Source: CAZJHX01 sp964545715 | GTDB taxonomy: Bacteria; Myxococcota_A; UBA9042; GCA-2863065 | DNA length: 64,000 bases | NCBI GenBank assembly: GCA_964545715.1 | Contig: CAZJHX010000040.1 | Coordinates: 6,419-70,418 of the forward strand | Reading direction: 5' to 3' | Shown: positions 18,056-26,822 of the stretch, piece after piece | How positions within the stretch are numbered: the stretch's first letter is position 1 | Layout of the letters: every line of letters starts with the position of its first letter | Notes under the pieces: generated by a model | What the model was told of the DNA's origin: nothing | The model's input: the letters and a program-made list of their open reading frames with translations, nothing else | Database searches by the model: none | Made by a program: the position numbers and the translations under genes

Positions 18056-20197
18056 CTATTGCACGTTGAGGGTGTCCACGCCGCAGGTCACGGTGCCCGA
18101 GAAGAGCGGGGCGTGACGCTCGCAGTAGTCCTTGAAGCTGGTCCCGGGCACCACAAGACCATCCGGCGTGGCGGCCGGCAGGTCGGGTCCGGGGTTGCCC
18201 AGCAGCTGAAACTGTGGCGTGGCCGTCAGCAGGCCGCAAATCCGTCGCAGCCCGGCCTCATCGCTGTCCGCGAGCGGCTCGGACAGCGCCTTCTCCGCCA
18301 ACGCCTCCAGCACCACGGGCTCGGCTGCCGCCAGCGACGGATCGCCCAGCAGCCGGTCTTTGAGCGCCCGCACCGCCGCCTCCAGTGTGCCGCCCTGCCC
18401 TGCGTCCATGATCCGGTCGATGAAGTCACCGCTTCCGGGCGCCTCCCACGTCGGCCAGACCGAGAGGTCGATCAGCGTAGGGTCCCCGGTCTCGCACGTG
18501 TCGTCGCACCAGGTCTCCCACGCCAGATCGCAGCAGCGCGCATCCCAGTCACACGCCGCATCCTTGTTGTTGCACAGCTCGCACGTGGTCGCCGCCGTGC
18601 CTTCGTCCGCCGGCGCATCCAGGATCGGCCGCAGCGGACATTGGGGATCCGTGTCCGGATCCGCGCAGACCCCAATCGACGCCTCCCACGACAGCGCGCT
18701 CTGAAAGCTGGTGCCCCTGAAGCCCGAGTCGCCGTTGGCCAGAAACACCCCGATCTCGCGCTGCAGGCGCGCCGCCGGCTCCAGGTAGTACATCAGGTAC
18801 TCGGGCAGCGCCGCCCACTCCATGGCGCCGTACGCCGAGCGTAGCAACACGCGCGCGGGCGCACGAAAGATCGTATGACCAAACTCGTTTCGGCGATGCT
18901 CCATGACCGGCACATCGTCTTGAAAGAAGGGGTCATAAAGCGCCGGATAGGGCTGTGGATCGCCACCCTGCGACGGGAGCGCCCCGTTGAACAGCGGGTC
19001 GGTGGTCACGGCCACCAGAAGGTCGACCAGCGAGTACCCGGCGCGCACAAACGTATCGGTCATCGCCTTCAGCTTGTCGCGCTGCGCCGGATGGCGCGGA
19101 AAGCGGTGAGGTGCCTGCAGCCGACTGGCGTACGCGGTCTCCCAGACGGTCTGCACCGTCGCCATCGACACCATGTAGGCAAAGGTCTTCGGCCCGTCGT
19201 CGCAGACCGCGCTCAGGTCGCTTGCGCGCAGCGACTCAAAGCCGGCCGCCAGGTGGTCCACCAGATCCCAGATCGACCCCAGCGCCCCGGTGTTTTGGAT
19301 GAAGTGGCCCTCGAACTCCTCATAGTCGTCCGCCCGGATCTTGTCGCGCTCCAGATACTCGCCGCACTCGGCATCCCAGCCCCAGGGCCTCACCGCGCCG
19401 GCCAGCTCGCCGGTCAGGTCTTCGTCGTCGTCGTTGGTGTAGCGATAGCCCGCGAGCACGCCCTTGCGGCGAAAGAAGCTCGTCAGCTGCATGATGTCGA
19501 CGCCCAGGCTGCTGCCGAAGACCGCCTCTTCAAAGAGGCAGTCGATCTGAAACGTCGTCTCCTTGGTGACCGAGGACGCCGAGTTGTGGCACTCCAGGCA
19601 CGACATGCGGCGGTCCAGGTAGTGCGTCATGAAGCTCTGGGCCCGGCTGCGACGCTGAGACACGGACGCCAACAGGTGCATATCGTCCAGCGCTCGGGTC
19701 AGCTGAGCCGGCAGGTTGGCCACATAGAGCGCCGACAGGTCGTCCAGCACCAGCGCCGAGTGCAGCAGATCCCGCATGGTCCAGGGCGTGTCGTAGGGCG
19801 CGCCGAACGGGCCGTTGTCCATCACGTGCTCGGCCAGCTGAACCTGGATCTCGGGTGCCGCGGACCGGCCGTAGCAGCCCGCGTTGGCCCGAAACTGCAG
19901 CCGGTGCACGGCCAGCGCGTCCTTGAGCACCTGCTCCCAGTGCGCACGATACTCTTCGCTGTTCGCCATCGCGCGCACCAGCGCCTCGCGTCCGCCCTGC
20001 TGCGCCATCTGGGTAAGCACCGCCGTCTCGCGCGCCGACAGCGTCCGGCGTCCCCACATCAGCGGGATCACGCGCTTCACGAACGCCTCGTCGCCCGCGT
20101 CCAGTGGTCCGGTGGGAGCGCTGCTCGGCGTGGGCACGTCTGAGTCGCTGCACGCGATCACCAGCGACAGCGCGACAATAGCCAACCGCCGCATCAC
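18056..20197 (-). CDS. Large lipoprotein with a haem-c-like CxxCH motif, partner of the DUF1501 protein
   Basis: A 713-residue lipoprotein (lipobox SLVIAC, Cys16). A helical N-terminal half carries LDRRMSCLECHNSASS, a CxxCH motif that could bind covalent haem c, and DAGDEAFVKRVIPLMWGRRT, which resembles the DUF1549/DUF1592-type proteins of planctomycetes and Myxococcota. A Cys-rich island near residues 530-575 (CELCNNKDAACDWDARCCDL) resembles the cysteine-rich repeats of secreted myxobacterial proteins. It overlaps the DUF1501 gene by 4 bp, the classic two-gene pairing of these families. Family assignment is by resemblance; function is unknown. Confidence 0.75.
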   Translation of the reverse strand: MMRRLAIVALSLVIACSDSDVPTPSSAPTGPLDAGDEAFVKRVIPLMWGRRTLSARETAVLTQMAQQGGREALVRAMANSEEYRAHWEQVLKDALAVHRLQFRANAGCYGRSAAPEIQVQLAEHVMDNGPFGAPYDTPWTMRDLLHSALVLDDLSALYVANLPAQLTRALDDMHLLASVSQRRSRAQSFMTHYLDRRMSCLECHNSASSVTKETTFQIDCLFEEAVFGSSLGVDIMQLTSFFRRKGVLAGYRYTNDDDEDLTGELAGAVRPWGWDAECGEYLERDKIRADDYEEFEGHFIQNTGALGSIWDLVDHLAAGFESLRASDLSAVCDDGPKTFAYMVSMATVQTVWETAYASRLQAPHRFPRHPAQRDKLKAMTDTFVRAGYSLVDLLVAVTTDPLFNGALPSQGGDPQPYPALYDPFFQDDVPVMEHRRNEFGHTIFRAPARVLLRSAYGAMEWAALPEYLMYYLEPAARLQREIGVFLANGDSGFRGTSFQSALSWEASIGVCADPDTDPQCPLRPILDAPADEGTAATTCELCNNKDAACDWDARCCDLAWETWCDDTCETGDPTLIDLSVWPTWEAPGSGDFIDRIMDAGQGGTLEAAVRALKDRLLGDPSLAAAEPVVLEALAEKALSEPLADSDEAGLRRICGLLTATPQFQLLGNPGPDLPAATPDGLVVPGTSFKDYCERHAPLFSGTVTCGVDTLNVQ

Positions 20198-21744
20198 GAC
20201 TCGTGTCCCAACAGATTGACCCGCAGCCGCGCAGCCAGCTGGGCGCGGTTCTCGCCCGTCCGGACGTCACCCACAGCGAACGCCTCGTTGTTGAACGGCC
20301 AGATCCCCATGCTCATCAGCACCGCGGCACGGAACTCTGCGGGGTTGAAGAAGTGGTGGTCACCGTCGGCGCGACCATTGGCACGGATGGCGCCCGCGAT
20401 GCCCGCCTGCTCGGCGCCGATCGTGCCCCCGATGGCGATGACCACATAACCGAACGGCCAGTGATCCAGGCCGAACTTTTTGCCGGTCTCCACGTATGGG
20501 GTGCGCCCGAACTCGGTCGTCAGCAGAATCGTGTGCTTGTCCAGGTCCAGCTTCTCGGGGTCGCTTTCTCCCGGCTTGTTGATCCGCTCCGCGAGCAGTC
20601 GCGACATGTGAACCACGTTTCTGGACGACTCCACCACGTGGTCGTCATGGGTGTCGTACCCCGCGCCGCTGGCGTTGATGAGCCCGGAGTCGATCACGGT
20701 GACGTGCTTGGCGCGGTCGGTTTGGCGCGTGAGCAGGTTCGTGGCCAGCGTCAGGCCCATCGCGGTGGTGTCGTATGCGCCCACCTCGGCGGTTTTGACG
20801 CCGCACTCCTCACCGTGAACGGCCTTCAGCAGGTCCGGCGTCAGCACATCCAGCAACGCCGGGCTGTTGCGCAGCGCATGGCGCACGGCCGCGATCTCGT
20901 CAAACGCGCGCGCCTTCAGAAAGGCGTCGAGCTCCGGCGGTTTCAGCGCCTGCCGATAGGCCCCGATGTAGTGCTGCATGGCCGCGTCCATGGAGTCGGC
21001 AAAGCCCCCCAGGTGGTCGCGCGCCAGCTGACCCGGCAACGGGTTGTTGGGGACCATGCGCACGGCGAGCGGTGCAAACTGCGCGGAGTGCAGGCCCGTC
21101 GCGGACGCGGTGTGAATATCGAACTGCGCCGCGATCTCCGAGTCCAGGGAGTACAGCACGTACGCGTGGGGCGTCACCCGATCCGGCTCCAGCTGCCGAA
21201 AGAAGCGCTCCACGTGTGCGCCGGTCGCCGCCATGCGCGGGGTGCCGCGTGGCTGTCCGGTCAAAGCCAGCGGCGAGGCGACGCCATGCGGCTCAAACTG
21301 ATGCTGCATCACGATGATGCGCATGCGGTCCAAGATGTCCTGGCGGTCCCGCAGCGGGTAGATCCACGGCCCGAGGTTCACGTCGTTGTCGGCCGCATCC
21401 TTGCCGAACGGCTGTGTCAACGGCCGCTCCGCGCCGCCGCATGTGTTGAAGTACTCGGGGACGGACCGCTCACCCTCCATAAAGGTGTGCAGCATGGTCT
21501 TGTCGTCCTTGCCGAAGTCCTCTACCGCGTAGAACGTGTCCCAGGGATTGAGGCCGCCCATCAGGTACAGCTCCAGCACGCCCTGGGGCTGAGCGGACTG
21601 CGGAAGCATCAGCGACGAGAACTCCGCGGGCGCCACACCCCAGGTCGGGATGGACGCGACCGCAGACTCTGACTTGGCGCAAACCCCCGCGGAGAGGCCC
21701 ATCCCGGCCCCCGCGAGCAGTTTAAGAAAGGCCCTGCGTTCCAC
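20194..21744 (-). CDS. DUF1501-family Tat-exported protein
   Basis: A 516-residue protein beginning MERRAFLKLLAGAG, a twin-arginine signal. The body has DUF1501 (sulfatase-like fold) landmarks: LELYLMGGLNPWDTFY near the start, DSGLINASGAGYDTHDDH, ILLTTEFGRTPYVE and DHHFFNPAEF. Members are periplasmic alkaline-phosphatase-superfamily proteins, almost always next to a DUF1549/DUF1592-like partner, as here. Their biochemical activity is not established. It is the first gene of the run down to 13764 and lies downstream of an AT-rich spacer. Confidence 0.85.
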   Translation of the reverse strand: MERRAFLKLLAGAGMGLSAGVCAKSESAVASIPTWGVAPAEFSSLMLPQSAQPQGVLELYLMGGLNPWDTFYAVEDFGKDDKTMLHTFMEGERSVPEYFNTCGGAERPLTQPFGKDAADNDVNLGPWIYPLRDRQDILDRMRIIVMQHQFEPHGVASPLALTGQPRGTPRMAATGAHVERFFRQLEPDRVTPHAYVLYSLDSEIAAQFDIHTASATGLHSAQFAPLAVRMVPNNPLPGQLARDHLGGFADSMDAAMQHYIGAYRQALKPPELDAFLKARAFDEIAAVRHALRNSPALLDVLTPDLLKAVHGEECGVKTAEVGAYDTTAMGLTLATNLLTRQTDRAKHVTVIDSGLINASGAGYDTHDDHVVESSRNVVHMSRLLAERINKPGESDPEKLDLDKHTILLTTEFGRTPYVETGKKFGLDHWPFGYVVIAIGGTIGAEQAGIAGAIRANGRADGDHHFFNPAEFRAAVLMSMGIWPFNNEAFAVGDVRTGENRAQLAARLRVNLLGHES

Positions 21745-21959
21745 GACTAGAGAGGATACCTGAACGGCTGTGGCGAGGATCTGTTAATTCCCCACCGTCA
21801 AGATTTATCAAACGCTGCATATTTTTTAGTTCGACTGTGTATTTTTTTCTGGACGGCCGTACATTTTTGCCCGTAAACTCAACAACATCCTCACAACATT
21901 CGCTTCTGGTACCAGTCGCGAATATTAAATTAGGCACGAAGATGGCCGCTCATGGGAGC

Positions 21960-21978
21960 GAGGGGCGCAATGCCCCTC
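21960..21978. promoter_or_regulatory. Hairpin GAGGGGC-5-GCCCCTC
   Basis: A perfect 7-bp inverted repeat with a GCAAT loop in the spacer between the FGE-like gene and the DUF1501 gene. There is no T-run on either side, so it may be a factor-independent pause or a binding site rather than a classical terminator. Confidence 0.35.
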
Positions 21979-22034
21979 TGCTCCTCCCCCCTCCGGCGTG
22001 GTCTGGTTTTCCAGGCCGCGCCGAACCTTTTTAA

Positions 22035-22050
22035 ACCCCAACGTTGGGGT
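22035..22050 (-). terminator. Palindrome just after the FGE-like gene, possible terminator
   Basis: ACCCCAACGTTGGGGT is a perfect 16-bp palindrome starting 5 bp past the TAG stop of the minus-strand FGE-like gene. As RNA it could form a 6-bp stem with an ACGT loop. The following minus-strand sequence is TTTAAAAAGG, only a weak U-tract. A terminator fits the position; a protein-binding palindrome is possible. Confidence 0.4.
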
Positions 22051-22055
22051 AAACG

Positions 22056-23117
22056 CTATTTGGCGCAGCGGAAGCCGATGTTGCTGTCCTGGTGAGACTG
22101 CGGGAAGGGGAAGCGGGTCGCGGATGGCGCCGCGTAGTCCCTATTGGCGTGGCTGGCGCCCCGAGCGACGGCGATGTCCTTGCGCCCGTAGAGCTTGCTG
22201 GCCTTGGGGTCACCCCCGTCGTACGGCTTGTACTCCTCCTCCACCCACTCTGACACGTTGCCGTGCATGTCCATGACGCCGTAGGTCGAGCGATCGGTGG
22301 GGAACGAGCCGGGCGGCCAGGCGCGGATCAGGCTGTCGTCGGTGTCGCCCTCCAAGAAGCCCTTCCAGGCGCCCTCGCTTTGAAGCGGGCCCGTAATCCG
22401 CTCCACGGTGTGCGCTTTTCGCCCGTCCCAGACATCACCCCACGGGTACTTGGACCCCTTCGCGCCTCGGGCGGCCTTCTCCCACTCAGCGCCCGTCGGC
22501 AGTCGCTTCCCTGCCCACTTGCAGTACGCCGCCGCATCGCGGAGGTCCACCAACACCACGGGGAGGCCGCCGGTGCCCTTGGGATACGTCCGCTCGCGCC
22601 AGGAGTAGTCCCGCGCCCAGTCATCGCGCAGCGACGGCTGCCGGTGCTCGGTGGCCTCCAAAAACCGCTTGTACTGCTCTGAAGTCACCTCATAGCGGTC
22701 GATCCGAAAGGCGCGCACATGGGCCTGCCGCGCCGGAGCGGACGTCGGGATGGCGTCGTCGCCCATCAGAAAGTCGCCGCCCTCGATCTCGACCATGTCG
22801 TCCAGCGGGTGCTCCGCCTTGCCCGGCGGACTGGAGATCAGAAGCTCGGCTTTGGGCGTCATCGACTCGTCGGGGTAGCCTACAAACGGGTGGTTCTGCT
22901 CTTCCCAGTCCTCCGCGACGTCGGCGTTATCCGGGCGCGGCTCGCCTTTGGCGCCGCGATCCGGCTCTTCTTTCTTGCCGCTGGGTCCCTGACTGCCCTC
23001 TTCGACCGCGGTGTCATCCGCCGGTGCGGTAGCGCCCTTGACGATCAGCGACCGAACGCCGAACCCGACGATAACGAGCCCGGTCACGACCAGCGCCGGT
23101 GTAAGCCATTCCTTCAT
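22056..23117 (-). CDS. Membrane-anchored FGE/SUMF1-domain protein
   Basis: A 353-residue protein with an N-terminal TM anchor (ALVVTGLVIVGFGVRSLIV), a charged linker, and a formylglycine-generating-enzyme-type domain from about residue 108 to the end. Motifs: EIEGGDFLMGDD, FRIDRYEVTSEQYKRFL, CKWAGKRLPTGAEWEKAARG, YPWGD, DMHGNVSEWVEEE and the terminal IGFRCAK. This fold includes sulfatase-activating oxidases, but most bacterial members are non-catalytic binding proteins or ergothioneine-type enzymes. The FGE active-site Cys pair is not evident; only isolated Cys residues are visible in the domain. It overlaps the acyl-CoA synthetase gene by 4 bp. Confidence 0.88.
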   Translation of the reverse strand: MKEWLTPALVVTGLVIVGFGVRSLIVKGATAPADDTAVEEGSQGPSGKKEEPDRGAKGEPRPDNADVAEDWEEQNHPFVGYPDESMTPKAELLISSPPGKAEHPLDDMVEIEGGDFLMGDDAIPTSAPARQAHVRAFRIDRYEVTSEQYKRFLEATEHRQPSLRDDWARDYSWRERTYPKGTGGLPVVLVDLRDAAAYCKWAGKRLPTGAEWEKAARGAKGSKYPWGDVWDGRKAHTVERITGPLQSEGAWKGFLEGDTDDSLIRAWPPGSFPTDRSTYGVMDMHGNVSEWVEEEYKPYDGGDPKASKLYGRKDIAVARGASHANRDYAAPSATRFPFPQSHQDSNIGFRCAK

Positions 23118-25240
23118 GCCGCTCCCTCGGTCACCTTTGCGATCACGCGTGCATCGATCGAGACCAGCCCGCTCTCCGTGATCACCAGCGGGTTCAAGTC
23201 CAGCTCCACGATGTCGTCCACCGCCTGGACGAGATTCGAGACGCGCACCAGCACCTCGGCCAGCTCCTCGCGGTCCAGCACCGGCCGGCTGCGAGCCCCG
23301 TCCAACAGCGGCTGGGCCTTGATCTCGCCGATCATGGCCAGCGCGTCAGCGCGCGACAGCGGCACCAGGCGGAAGGCGACGTCCTTGTACACCTCGACAA
23401 AGATGCCGCCCATCCCGACCATCAGCAATGGACCAAAGTCCGGATCGCGGCTCATGCCTACGATCACCTCAGTGCCGCTGACCATCTCTTCGATGGTAAA
23501 GCCGTCGATGCGCGCGCCGGGTTGGCGCTCGGCGACGGTGCGCCGGATGCGCTCACAGGCCCCACGCACGGCGTCCCCGTTGGGTACCGACAGCACGACC
23601 CCGCCCACATCGCTCTTGTGGATGACGTCCTGGCTCACGATCTTGACCACGACCGGGTACCCGATCCCGTCCGCCAGCCGCACGGCCTCGTCGTCGCTGC
23701 GGGCCGTCCCGGATTTGTTGTAGCGAAGGCCCGCACACTCCAGCACGTCACGCGCGCGGGAGAGGTCCAGGTTCTTCTGACCCTCGGCCTGCGCAGCGGA
23801 TACCAGCTCGGCTGCACGCGCCAGGTCCGGTGCGGGCATGTCAAACGTGCGAACCGAGGTTTCGCCATCCGCCCACGCGAGCCGGCGCCCGCGGGCCATG
23901 AGCGCTCCCATGGCGCTGACAGCGCGCTCGGGCGTGTTGAACTCCGGGATGCCGCGCTCGTCCAGATAGCGGCCGACGTCGGTGCCCAGCAGACCGATGA
24001 AGCTGCAGGTCAACGGCTTGGTCCAGCCCTCGCCATCGTGCGCGGCGGCGATGGCGGCCGCGGTTTTCATCGGATCCGTCATGGCCTGCACCGTCATGAT
24101 GACAACGACCCCGTCCACCTCGGGAGCGCGACCGATGATGTCCAGGGCGGCCTGATAGCGCTCCGGGGTGGCGTCCCCGATGACGTCGATCGGGTTGTTG
24201 CGCGACCAGACGGCCGGCATGACCTCATCCAGCGCGGCCATGGTCTCGTCGCTGAGTTGCGCCAGCTCGACGCCGCTGCGGAAGGCGGCGTCCGCGGACA
24301 GCACGCCGGGGCCGCCCGCGTTGGTGATGATGGCCAGGCGGTTGCCTTTTGCGGGGGGCTGGTGCGCCAGAGCGCGGGCCCAGCCCAGGAAGTCGCCCAC
24401 GCTGGACGCCTCGAGCACGCCGGACTGGGCAAACGCGGCGCGGTAGGCGCTGGAGGAGCCGGCCAGGCTGCCGGTGTGGCTGCTGGCGGCTTTGGCGCCG
24501 GCCTCAGTAGACCCGCCCTTGATGCAGACGATCGGCTTGGTGACGTTGACCTCGGCCAGCGTCTCGTAGAAGGCCCGCGGGTCCTGGGCGGCCTCCAGGT
24601 AGATGGCGATGGCGTCGGTGCGGTCGTCCTGGGCGAAGTAGCGCAGGATGTCCTGGTCGTCGATGTCGGCTTTGGCGCCCAGCGACACGGCGGCGGAGAG
24701 ACCGAAGCCCTCGCGGTTGGCGTAGCTGATGATGCCGGTGATCAGCGCGCCGGATTGGCTGAGCAGCCCGATGCGGCCGGCCGGCGGGGCGGTGGCCGCG
24801 AAGCTGGCGTTGAGGCCCGACTCGGCCACGATGATGCCCAGGCAGTTGGGGCCGATGACGCGCATGTTGTGGCTGTGCGCGCGCCGGACGACGTCCTCCT
24901 GCAGGGCGATGCCCTCGGCGCCCATCTCACCGAAGCCGGCCGAGATCACGATGGCGCAGGTGACGCCCAGGCCGCCCGCCTCGTCGATGAGCGCGGGGAT
25001 GTACTTGGGCGGGATGGCGATGACGATGAGGTCGATCGGCTGGCCCACCTCGGACAGCGACGGATACGCCCGGCGGCCCAGGATCTCGCCGCCTTTGCGG
25101 TTGATCGGGTACACCGCGCCCTTGAAGTCCAGCAGGTTCTTGAGCACGGCGTGCCCCACCGAGGTCACGCGGTTGGAGGCACCGACGACCGCGACGGAGC
25201 GGGGCTTGAAGAATGGATCCAGGGCATGCGCGTCATTCAT
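23114..25240 (-). CDS. ADP-forming acetyl/acyl-CoA synthetase (fused alpha-beta)
   Basis: The open frame runs upstream to 26473, but that extension is antisense-like shadow of the adjacent membrane protein gene. The natural start is the ATG at 25240 (or 25252), giving about 708 residues, the normal length for fused ACD enzymes. CoA-binding Rossmann domain: PFFKPRSVAVVGAS. Succinyl-CoA-ligase-like domain: VIGPNCLGI and the phospho-His loop AASSHTGSLAG. ATP-grasp domain: YPVVVKIVSQDVIHKSDVGG and ELDLNPLVI. It interconverts acyl-CoA plus ADP and Pi with acid plus CoA and ATP, supporting substrate-level ATP formation or acetate activation. Confidence in family is high; acyl preference is unknown. 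Confidence 0.92.
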   Translation of the reverse strand: MNDAHALDPFFKPRSVAVVGASNRVTSVGHAVLKNLLDFKGAVYPINRKGGEILGRRAYPSLSEVGQPIDLIVIAIPPKYIPALIDEAGGLGVTCAIVISAGFGEMGAEGIALQEDVVRRAHSHNMRVIGPNCLGIIVAESGLNASFAATAPPAGRIGLLSQSGALITGIISYANREGFGLSAAVSLGAKADIDDQDILRYFAQDDRTDAIAIYLEAAQDPRAFYETLAEVNVTKPIVCIKGGSTEAGAKAASSHTGSLAGSSSAYRAAFAQSGVLEASSVGDFLGWARALAHQPPAKGNRLAIITNAGGPGVLSADAAFRSGVELAQLSDETMAALDEVMPAVWSRNNPIDVIGDATPERYQAALDIIGRAPEVDGVVVIMTVQAMTDPMKTAAAIAAAHDGEGWTKPLTCSFIGLLGTDVGRYLDERGIPEFNTPERAVSAMGALMARGRRLAWADGETSVRTFDMPAPDLARAAELVSAAQAEGQKNLDLSRARDVLECAGLRYNKSGTARSDDEAVRLADGIGYPVVVKIVSQDVIHKSDVGGVVLSVPNGDAVRGACERIRRTVAERQPGARIDGFTIEEMVSGTEVIVGMSRDPDFGPLLMVGMGGIFVEVYKDVAFRLVPLSRADALAMIGEIKAQPLLDGARSRPVLDREELAEVLVRVSNLVQAVDDIVELDLNPLVITESGLVSIDARVIAKVTEGAA

Positions 25241-25281
25241 GCGCGGTAGCATCGCGTCAACCCGATCGCGATGCAAGGCGG

Positions 25282-26796
25282 CTACCGTGCTGTTGGCGAG
25301 GGTGCGGCCGGATCCAGCTCGTAGACGGACTCGATCCAGCGGCGGTCGCGCTCGACATCCTGGTCGGGGTGAAACGTGGAGGCCGTGTAGATGAACCCGG
25401 CGGCGATGACCATGGCGGCGAGCGGCCAAACGGCCCGGCGGATAGTGCTTTTGGCGCTGACGATCAGGTCGTAGACGCCGGCGGCGGCCACGGCTACAGC
25501 GATCAGGGTGGCGCCCGTCTTGGACGCGATGCCCAGCGCGCTGAAGTGGGACTGCGGCAACCAGCCGTCGCGAAACAGGGGCCAGCCGATCGAGAAGAAG
25601 GGGTTGAGCAGCTGCTCTTGATAGTGCGGCCAGACGATCGTGCTGATGCCGGTGATCACGATCGCGGCGCCGGCCAGCCCACAGAGGACCGGGCGCGCGT
25701 CGGCGAAGCGCGTGACCAGCAGACCGATGGGCAGAAGCAGCCACGGCACCATGGGCGTGAGGTGGCGCTGCGAGACGGTCCAGCCGCCGTCCGGGTAGAC
25801 CATTGAGACAACAAAGAGGCTGTACAGCGCGACCATGATGCCGGTGACAAGGCCGTCGGGACCGGCGCGGCGCAGCAAGACGAGACCAGGGACGGCCAGA
25901 AGTAGGAACGGCGCAAAGAAGAACAGCCCTTTGCGCGGCGCGACAAAGCTGACGACCACGTGGGCCCACTTGGGACCGGCGATGCCCATGAACCCCTGGG
26001 CGTGCACCTCTTTGAAGTTGCTGGCGACGAAGCTGTAGCCGGTGGTGAAGGGCGAGCCGAAGGCGGCGTCGTGGTAGAGGCCGAGCGCGATCGCCAGAGG
26101 GGCGGCGCCCAGCAGCGCCATCACGACCGGGCGCACGCGAGCGCGCGTACGGACCATGTAGAGGACGGCCAGCGGCAGCAGAAACAGCGCGTTCTGGTAC
26201 TCGACGCAGACGGCGGCGGACGCCAGGAAGCCGGCTGCGGGCCCGAGCCAGCCCGGATTGTGCGGCTCGGCACGGCGGACCACCAGGAAGCAGGCAAACA
26301 CGAGCACTGCGCCGAGCTGATGCCCGAAGAGCAGCTGACTGTAGGTCGTGGCCAGCGTGCCGAAGGCGTAGCTGATCAGAAGCACCCGGATCAGGCGGTC
26401 GTCCTTGAAGTGCTCCTTGAGGAAGCCCAGTAGGATGAGGAGCAGCAGACAGGTCGGCAGCGTATTGACCCACAGCCGGGCCCAGCGCATCTCGGAGCGC
26501 AGCGACGGCTGGTCGGCGACCTGGTAGTAGAGCCAGACGACCGGGACGGCCAGAAACGCCGCACCGGGCGCCTTGTCGCTGTAGTAGTGGCCGTCGCGCA
26601 GTGCCTTGTCGTGGATGTTGCCCAGACGCTGCAGCTGACCGTCGATGGAGACGGAGCCCTCTTCGACGATGGCGTTGGCCAGGTAGAGGCGACTCAGCTC
26701 ATTGGCGGAGTGGATCGCCTCGAAATAGGGAAAAAACGCGGTTAGAACGAGGAAGGCCGCGGCCAGGGTCAGACGGTCGAAAAGTGTTGACGTCAC
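25282..26796 (-). CDS. Polytopic membrane protein, GT-C/PMT-like
   Basis: A 504-residue protein with about ten TM helices (for example LAAAFLVLTAFFPYFEAI, VMALLGAAPLAIALGLYHDA). After TM1 the loop has RLYLANAIVEEGSVSIDG and DGHYYSDKAPGAAFLAVP, the arrangement seen in uncharacterised bacterial GT-C-type proteins where acidic residues sit after TM1 and a K-x-P-G motif precedes TM2. It may transfer a sugar from a lipid carrier to an envelope acceptor, by inference. It is 41 bp upstream of the acyl-CoA synthetase start in the same direction. Its start is only 26 bp from the divergent lipoprotein gene. Confidence 0.75.
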   Translation of the reverse strand: MTSTLFDRLTLAAAFLVLTAFFPYFEAIHSANELSRLYLANAIVEEGSVSIDGQLQRLGNIHDKALRDGHYYSDKAPGAAFLAVPVVWLYYQVADQPSLRSEMRWARLWVNTLPTCLLLLILLGFLKEHFKDDRLIRVLLISYAFGTLATTYSQLLFGHQLGAVLVFACFLVVRRAEPHNPGWLGPAAGFLASAAVCVEYQNALFLLPLAVLYMVRTRARVRPVVMALLGAAPLAIALGLYHDAAFGSPFTTGYSFVASNFKEVHAQGFMGIAGPKWAHVVVSFVAPRKGLFFFAPFLLLAVPGLVLLRRAGPDGLVTGIMVALYSLFVVSMVYPDGGWTVSQRHLTPMVPWLLLPIGLLVTRFADARPVLCGLAGAAIVITGISTIVWPHYQEQLLNPFFSIGWPLFRDGWLPQSHFSALGIASKTGATLIAVAVAAAGVYDLIVSAKSTIRRAVWPLAAMVIAAGFIYTASTFHPDQDVERDRRWIESVYELDPAAPSPTAR

Positions 26797-26822
26797 AGGC
26801 GTTTATCGATACCTCGGGGACC

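Larger units (their letters stand above)
21745..22055. other. AT-rich intergenic spacer with phased T-tracts
   Basis: This spacer of about 310 bp separates the DUF1501 gene from the end of the FGE-like gene. Its central part (about 21780-21945) is far more AT-rich than the surroundings. Three T-runs lie at 21822-21827, 21842-21848 and 21864-21868, about 20-21 bp apart, which suggests intrinsic DNA bending or UP elements upstream of the minus-strand DUF1501 gene. I find no convincing coding sequence; the short ORFs here have no recognisable features. Two hairpins lie on its distal side (listed separately). Confidence 0.55.

Noticed and set aside
20203..21672. 489-codon plus-strand frame opposite the DUF1501 gene
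   Set aside because: Composition is Arg/Gln/His/Val-rich shadow of the real gene; no signal, fold or motif.
21722..21937. 71-codon minus-strand ORF in the AT-rich spacer
   Set aside because: No ribosome site, no recognisable features, and it overlaps the start of the DUF1501 gene.
25253..26473. N-terminal extension of the acyl-CoA synthetase frame
   Set aside because: It is read in the wrong frame of the membrane protein gene at 25282-26796 and is Arg/Pro/His-rich; family length fits a start at 25240.
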